Source of the DNA: Macropodus opercularis
Lineage: Eukaryota > Chordata > Actinopteri > Anabantiformes > Osphronemidae
Assembly: GCA_030770545.1 (NCBI GenBank)
Contig: CM061097.1
Location: forward strand, 18,060,501-18,124,500
Direction: 5' to 3'
Length of the DNA stretch: 64,000 nt
The translations under genes were made by a program, and so were the position numbers. Each line of letters starts with the position of its first letter. Positions within the stretch are counted from its first letter, which is position 1. Below, one piece after another: positions 59,314 to 64,000 of this stretch. The notes beneath the pieces are model-generated. The model ran no database searches. It worked only from the letters and a program-made list of their open reading frames with translations, and was not told where the DNA came from.

Positions 59314-62300
59314 GTTGGAGCGCCTGACCCACACGCCATTTATATTAACTGGCACAGTAATCCATCTGAAGAAAAAACTGTTATTGTAGGGTCTCAGAGA
59401 ATTGAAGGAGCCAGTGAATTGTTTTATGCACCAGTTTCAGTTAGTGGCCAGTGCTTTCTTAGGGGGATGCTGGACTCTGGGAGTATGTCATGTACACTCA
59501 GTGAAGCGGCAGAAGAAAAATTGAGAACTGCAGGCATTGTGCTGACCCCCCAGCGTGTTCCAGAAGGTGTAGTACTGGTTGGCTGTGGAGGCCTCATCAC
59601 TCAGCCTAGATGCATTTACGATCTGGATGTGGAAATTTATGGTTCTAAATTTGTTGTGCCTACTCTTGTCGTCCCTGGGCAAAGAGATGAGTTTATTGTT
59701 GGGAGTAATATTCTCCGGCCCATCATCCAAAAGATGAAGGTTGATCCAAAGTACTGGGAACTTGTTACCTGTAGCAATGCTGGACCTGAATGTGAGGAGT
59801 ATCTACAGTTGTTGAGCTGTATCTCTCGGTGGTCTGGTCCTGCTGTGCCTAAGAAGGTTGGCTCGGTCAGGTTACGGCAAGCTGTCACTCTGCTCCCACG
59901 GCAAGAATATATTGTTTGGGGAAAGTTGCCACCAGATTCCCCCATATCACCAGGGAGCACTGTCATTGTGGAGCCTACATCAGCTCGTTCCACCCCGAGG
60001 AACATCATGGTTGGTCGTGTTATAACACCGATGTGGGGGGATCGTTGGGTTCCGATGAAGATTCTTAATCCCACACCTAACCCTGTGACACTACGCCGCA
60101 ATGCGAAGATTGCAGATGTGTTCCCCTGTGTTGCAGCAGAGGATCTACTTGTTACACAGAACACCTGCAGAGCCCAAAACAACCCATCCTCTGGGTTTGC
60201 CAAGGAACTGGACCCTCAGTATGACCCTGTACAGCTACTTAAGCAATGTGGGTTGGGAGAGATTGACATCGAGGGCTGTGAAGTGTCTGACGAGTGGAAG
60301 AGGAAAGTGGTTGAACTTATATTGGCTTATGAAGACGTGTTCTCTAAAGGCAAACTGGACTGTGGTGAGGCTAAAGAATTTGTCCATCGTATTCACCTCA
60401 CAGATGACCGTCCTTTTCGACTTCCGTACCGCAGGGTACCCCCTGCCCATTACCACAAGTTAAGGGAAGTTCTGTCTGATATGGAGATGAAGGGCATCAT
60501 CAGCAAGTCTGTCAGCGAATATGCGTCACCTCTAGTGATGGTCTGGAAGAAGTCAGGAGACCTGAGAATATGCACTGACTTCCGCTGGCTCAACGCCAAA
60601 ACTGTTAAAGACGCTCACCCACTGCCCCATCAGGCTGACTGCCTCGCTGCTCTTGGTGGCAATGCTTTCTTCAGCACCATGGACCTCACATCTGGATTTT
60701 ACAATGTTCCCCTCCATGAGTCTGACAGGCACTATACAGCTTTCACTACACCGTTGGGGTTGTATGAATATAATAGGCTCCCCCAGGGCTTGTGTAACAG
60801 TCCAGCATCCTTTATGAGGATGATGCTCAGCATCTTCGGGGACTTAAACTTCTCCAGTCTTCTCTGTTATCTGGATGACTTGCTAAGCTTTGCACCTTCA
60901 GAAGAAGAAGCTCTCAGGCAATTGGAGGTTGTTTTCAGCCGTCTGAGGGCTAACAATCTGAAACTTGCTCAGAAGAAGTGTTATTTTCTTAGGCATTCTG
61001 TTAGGTTCCTGGGCCATATAGTAAATGCAGATGGTGTTTCGGTCGACCAGGAAAAAGTAAAGGTTATCTCAAATTTTGAGAAAACAGACCTCATGGAGAT
61101 GGATGGCTGCACCCCATCTCAAAAGAAAGTACAGTCATTTCTTGGCATGGTGATGTTTTACCAGCATTTTATTCCAGGGTGTTCACGTGTCGCCAGGCCA
61201 CTTTTTGCCTTGACAGCTGGTCAGAAGAGGAGGATTAAGGGCTGCCCTGGGCGTGGGAGAGCTGGAACGTATCGATTGCTAACCCCTGAAGACTGGACTC
61301 CCGCTTGTGAGAAAGCGTTTGAGGACCTTAAACAGGCTCTCCTTAACTGTGTTATGTTGGCTCATCCTGATTTCAACAGACCATTTATCCTGTCTACAGA
61401 TGCTTCAATGGACGGTCTGGGTGCTGTTTTATCTCAGGTCCCTGCAGACGAGGAGAAGGCCAGACCAATAGCTTTTGCTAGTAAGTCCCTTAGCCGCAGT
61501 CAGACCAAATACCCAGCACACAGACTTGAATTTTTGGCCCTCAAGTGGGCGGTGTGTGATAAGTTCAGCCATTGGCTCAAGGGTCATCAGTTCACGGTTT
61601 GGACAGATAACAACCCCCTCACATATATTCTAACTAAGCCTAAGCTGGATGCCTGTGAGCAGCGTTGGGTCTCCAAACTGGCCCCCTACTCTTTTGAAAT
61701 CAAGTACGTGCCGGGCAGGTTGAACGTGGTCGCAGACAGACTGAGTAGGATCCCCTTTGTGAACTCTTTAGCTCAGCGCCTCCTGTCCGAACCCTACCAT
61801 GACCTATTACAACAAGTCCGTGGTGTGAATGATTCCAGTGTTCAAGATGCCTTCCGGTTAACCTGCCTGCCTCAGCAGCTACACGGCCCTCCTCTGTCCA
61901 CAGATGCTAATGTGTCTATGTCAGAAGACGATGTCTCTTCTCTCTTGTCTTCCTTTGATGACTGGGAGTCTGCTCCTCACCAGCGTGCAATATCACTTGC
62001 TGACCATTTAACTTCCATCAGATCACCCGGCTGTGATTTTTCTGAAGTGTTGCCCCATGCAGATCTTCTGTCTCGTCAAAAGGGAGACCCTGTGATCTCT
62101 AGAGTTTTCCACTACGTCGACCGCAAGCGCAGGCCTTCTAGGCGTGAACGTTGCTACGAGAGCCAGCAAACGCTGAGACTTCTGAAACAATGGGACAAGC
62201 TCACATCTCTCAAGGGTGTAGTCTACAGGGTTGTTAAAGATCCACTCACTAAACGTAAGAAATTTCAGTTTGTGGTGCCCGATTCCCTGAAGCCAGAAGT

Positions 62301-63807
62301 GTTGGCTGGTGTCCATGACAATGCTGGTCATCAAGGTCAGCCTCGCACGCTTTCTCTAACTCGTCAACGTTTCTTCTGGTATGACATGGAAAAGGATGTG
62401 CGTGATTATGTGAAAAACTGTCACAGATGTGTTCTCAGTAAAACCCCAGAGCCAGCTGCTAGAGCCCCATTGGAGAACATCAGAACCAGTGCCCCACTTG
62501 AGCTTGTCTGCATTGACTTCTGGTCAGCTGAGGACAGCAACAACAGATCTGTGGATGTCCTTGTGATAACTGATCACTTCACCAAACTAGCGCATGCTTT
62601 CCAATGCAAAGATCAAACAGCTAAGAGAGTGGCAAAAACACTTTGGGATGGATTCTTCTGTGTGTATGGCTTCCCTCAACGAATTCACTCTGACCAAGGT
62701 GCGAATTTTGAGAGTGAACTCATTGCAGAGTTTCTAGAGCTGAGTAGCGTTGGTAAGTCCCACACTTCGCCCTACCACCCTATGGGCAATGGCACCACGG
62801 AAAGGTTCAATCGCACCCTTGGCAACATGCTACGATCGCTTCCCCCCAGATCAAAGCAGAAATGGCCACAGATGATACAGACTATGACGTTTGTGTATAA
62901 CTGTACGGCACATGAGACCACTGGATTTGCACCATTCTATTTAATGTTTGGACGAGTCCCCAGGTTGCCAGTTGACCTCATGTTTCGGGACGTCCTTCAT
63001 GACGACACAGTTGGTGATTACAATGCTTATGTCAAGTCATTGCTATCTGACCTGCAATCTGCTTTGCACATGGCCCAAAACCACAGCACACTGGAGCAGA
63101 AGCATCAGTCTAACCAGTATAACAAACGAGCCAAAGGATTGCCTCTCTCATTAGGTGATCAGGTGCTGGTGGCGAACAAAGGAGCTCGAGGGAAACGAAA
63201 GCTTTCTGACAAATGGGAGCCTGTCGTTTATACAGTTGTGGATTCAAACCCCACCCTCCACATCTATCGCATCAGAGACAGTGAAGGAAAAGTGCGTGTA
63301 GTGCATCGCAACTTGTTACTTCAGGTGAATTTTTTGCCCTTGGATGTTGCTCTGACCAAAGATGCCACGCATGCAGTTTCAGCTGTGATAGAGGGACCGC
63401 TAGAGCCCAGCCTGCATGGATCCACAGCATCTCTTGTGGACACAGAGGCTGACATTCATGGGACTGATAACATCTCCAACATTAGTGAGCATGATGATCG
63501 CACACTTTCATGGGTCCAACAGCATTCCCCCACTAGCACAGGTGGTGCAGTCAATGAGTTGACCTCACCTGAGATGAGTGCTCCGGTCCTGGAACGAGCA
63601 GATGATGCTGGTACCTCTGCAGACTCCTCCACCGAGCATCACCTCCAGCCTTCTCACTGCTCTGCATCCTATGATGGTGCTATAGGCCAGACACTTACCA
63701 CACGTTTTGGGAGGATGATTAAACCGGTCTGTCGCTTGATTGAGTCAATGACTCAAATCGAGGCTATTCTTGGTATTGAGCCAGTCCAACCTGTTATTGA
63801 TGTGTGA
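59260..63807 (+). CDS. pol: Ty3/Gypsy Pol polyprotein (PR-RT-RNase H-IN)
   Basis: Read after -1 slippage; an internal ATG at 59,290 would give 1,505 residues and is the numbering used here. Aspartic protease: LDSG, Asp62. RT: FSTMDLTSGFY (Asp465) and YLDD (527-530). RNase H: TDAS Asp704, Glu747, TDNN Asp773 and VADRLS Asp816. Integrase: HDNAGH (His1009, His1014) with NCHRC (Cys1044, Cys1047), then Asp1076, Asp1135 and Glu1171 (D,D-35-E). A GPY/F-like basic segment (KWEPVVYTVVDSN) follows, then a Ser/Thr-rich tail without chromodomain. All catalytic residues are present with no stop, so the protein looks competent. It copies element RNA to DNA and integrates it. A basic insertion (KRRIKGCPGRGRAG) sits in the RT-RNase H connection. 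Confidence 0.93.
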   Translation, partial: LDRPCDERGSMGSVDETLVGAPDPHAIYINWHSNPSEEKTVIVGSQRIEGASELFYAPVSVSGQCFLRGMLDSGSMSCTLSEAAEEKLRTAGIVLTPQRVPEGVVLVGCGGLITQPRCIYDLDVEIYGSKFVVPTLVVPGQRDEFIVGSNILRPIIQKMKVDPKYWELVTCSNAGPECEEYLQLLSCISRWSGPAVPKKVGSVRLRQAVTLLPRQEYIVWGKLPPDSPISPGSTVIVEPTSARSTPRNIMVGRVITPMWGDRWVPMKILNPTPNPVTLRRNAKIADVFPCVAAEDLLVTQNTCRAQNNPSSGFAKELDPQYDPVQLLKQCGLGEIDIEGCEVSDEWKRKVVELILAYEDVFSKGKLDCGEAKEFVHRIHLTDDRPFRLPYRRVPPAHYHKLREVLSDMEMKGIISKSVSEYASPLVMVWKKSGDLRICTDFRWLNAKTVKDAHPLPHQADCLAALGGNAFFSTMDLTSGFYNVPLHESDRHYTAFTTPLGLYEYNRLPQGLCNSPASFMRMMLSIFGDLNFSSLLCYLDDLLSFAPSEEEALRQLEVVFSRLRANNLKLAQKKCYFLRHSVRFLGHIVNADGVSVDQEKVKVISNFEKTDLMEMDGCTPSQKKVQSFLGMVMFYQHFIPGCSRVARPLFALTAGQKRRIKGCPGRGRAGTYRLLTPEDWTPACEKAFEDLKQALLNCVMLAHPDFNRPFILSTDASMDGLGAVLSQVPADEEKARPIAFASKSLSRSQTKYPAHRLEFLALKWAVCDKFSHWLKGHQFTVWTDNNPLTYILTKPKLDACEQRWVSKLAPYSFEIKYVPGRLNVVADRLSRIPFVNSLAQRLLSEPYHDLLQQVRGVNDSSVQDAFRLTCLPQQLHGPPLSTDANVSMSEDDVSSLLSSFDDWESAPHQRAISLADHLTSIRSPGCDFSEVLPHADLLSRQKGDPVISRVFHYVDRKRRPSRRERCYESQQTLRLLKQWDKLTSLKGVVYRVVKDPLTKRKKFQFVVPDSLKPEVLAGVHDNAGHQGQPRTLSLTRQRFFWYDMEKDVRDYVKNCHRCVLSKTPEPAARAPLENIRTSAPLELVCIDFWSAEDSNNRSVDVLVITDHFTKLAHAFQCKDQTAKRVAKTLWDGFFCVYGFPQRIHSDQGANFESELIAEFLELSSVGKSHTSPYHPMGNGTTERFNRTLGNMLRSLPPRSKQKWPQMIQTMTFVYNCTAHETTGFAPFYLMFGRVPRLPVDLMFRDVLHDDTVGDYNAYVKSLLSDLQSALHMAQNHSTLEQKHQSNQYNKRAKGLPLSLGDQVLVANKGARGKRKLSDKWEPVVYTVVDSNPTLHIYRIRDSEGKVRVVHRNLLLQVNFLPLDVALTKDATHAVSAVIEGPLEPSLHGSTASLVDTEADIHGTDNISNISEHDDRTLSWVQQHSPTSTGGAVNELTSPEMSAPVLERADDAGTSADSSTEHHLQPSHCSASYDGAIGQTLTTRFGRMIKPVCRLIESMTQIEAILGIEPVQPVIDV

Positions 63808-64000
63808 TTGGTTCTGCCATAGGTTTGAGGCAGGTGTAATCTGTTCATGGTGTTATTTCATTATAAAAATAGAATTATTATAGAAGTTTATAGTATAGTC
63901 CTGCTGATTGATTAGTGTGACTGCCCATAGTTATTGTGGCCTGTTTGTGTGGTGTAAAGGGCACCTCATCTTTGCCTATAAAGTAACCTGTGGTCCAGCT
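63808..64000 (+). other. 3' non-coding region of the Ty3/Gypsy element
   Basis: No gene. The sequence does not match the 5' LTR start, so the 3' LTR begins beyond the window. A clear polypurine tract is not seen before base 64,000. Confidence 0.7.

Larger units (their letters stand above)
56693..64000 (+). mobile_element. Ty3/Gypsy LTR retrotransposon, runs off window
   Basis: The left border is exact: block C matches A and B up to tgtcagtgtttg at 56,692, then the element starts TGTAACCTGG. A 5' LTR, leader, gag and pol with intact frames follow. Domain order protease-RT-RNase H-integrase places it in Ty3/Gypsy. There is no chromodomain and no env-like frame. The 3' LTR is not reached by base 64,000. 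Open frames and the empty sites in A and B indicate insertion after the triplication. Confidence 0.93.

Noticed and set aside
63830..63860. tgtaatctgttcatgg as a possible 3' LTR start
   Set aside because: Only about ten bases resemble the 5' LTR start; the following sequence is unrelated, unlike a recent LTR pair.

Overview
The window looks like a repeat-dense stretch of a teleost fish genome. The evidence is a fish-type class I (gamma/epsilon-like) endogenous retrovirus, a Ty3/Gypsy element with intact genes, a LINE-type tail (GCGCTATATAAATAAA followed by TTGAA-like repeats) and a tRNA-derived repeat of a kind common in teleosts, plus GT-AG splice-like signals. No complete host protein gene is visible.

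Layout. The core is a tandem segmental triplication. Block A (about 3.17-17.59 kb), block B (about 22.59-35.18 kb) and block C (about 43.61-56.69 kb) share the same order: LINE-type tail, a plus-strand retroviral pol fragment, a minus-strand ERV (gag-pol, no env seen), a 39-bp minisatellite (expanded in B and C only), non-coding host-like sequence, and a CpG-containing bidirectional promoter. Between the blocks lie arrays of a 1.46-1.60 kb tandem repeat (0.8-3.17, 17.97-22.6, 35.56-40.06 and 43.28-43.6 kb). Each full unit holds two related exon-like modules, here called alpha (about 157 nt) and beta (151 nt), followed by GTGAGT donor-like sites. In A and B the promoter fires directly toward such an array. 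Between arrays 3 and 4, 40.04-42.91 kb is non-duplicated sequence with a GC-rich segment, a probable LTR end and a candidate exon.

The ERV copies are all dead and share lesions, so the provirus decayed before triplication. B and C share an 85-bp net deletion in gag, a deletion next to the LTR fragment and the minisatellite expansion, so they look like sister copies. Copy-specific events include a solo LTR with AACTC target duplications in A and a SINE-like insertion in the B reverse transcriptase.

The right end (56,693 to beyond 64,000) is a young Ty3/Gypsy element inserted in block C. Blocks A and B preserve the empty site. Its gag (492 aa) and pol (about 1,515 codons) are open, and a TTTAAAC slippery heptamer with a possible downstream pseudoknot joins them by -1 frameshifting. 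Its 5' LTR is the most unusual object in the window: it contains two GT-AG-bounded exon segments and, downstream, a copy of those segments already joined. That copy starts where the TATA box predicts the cap site, as if a spliced RNA had been reverse-transcribed back into the LTR.
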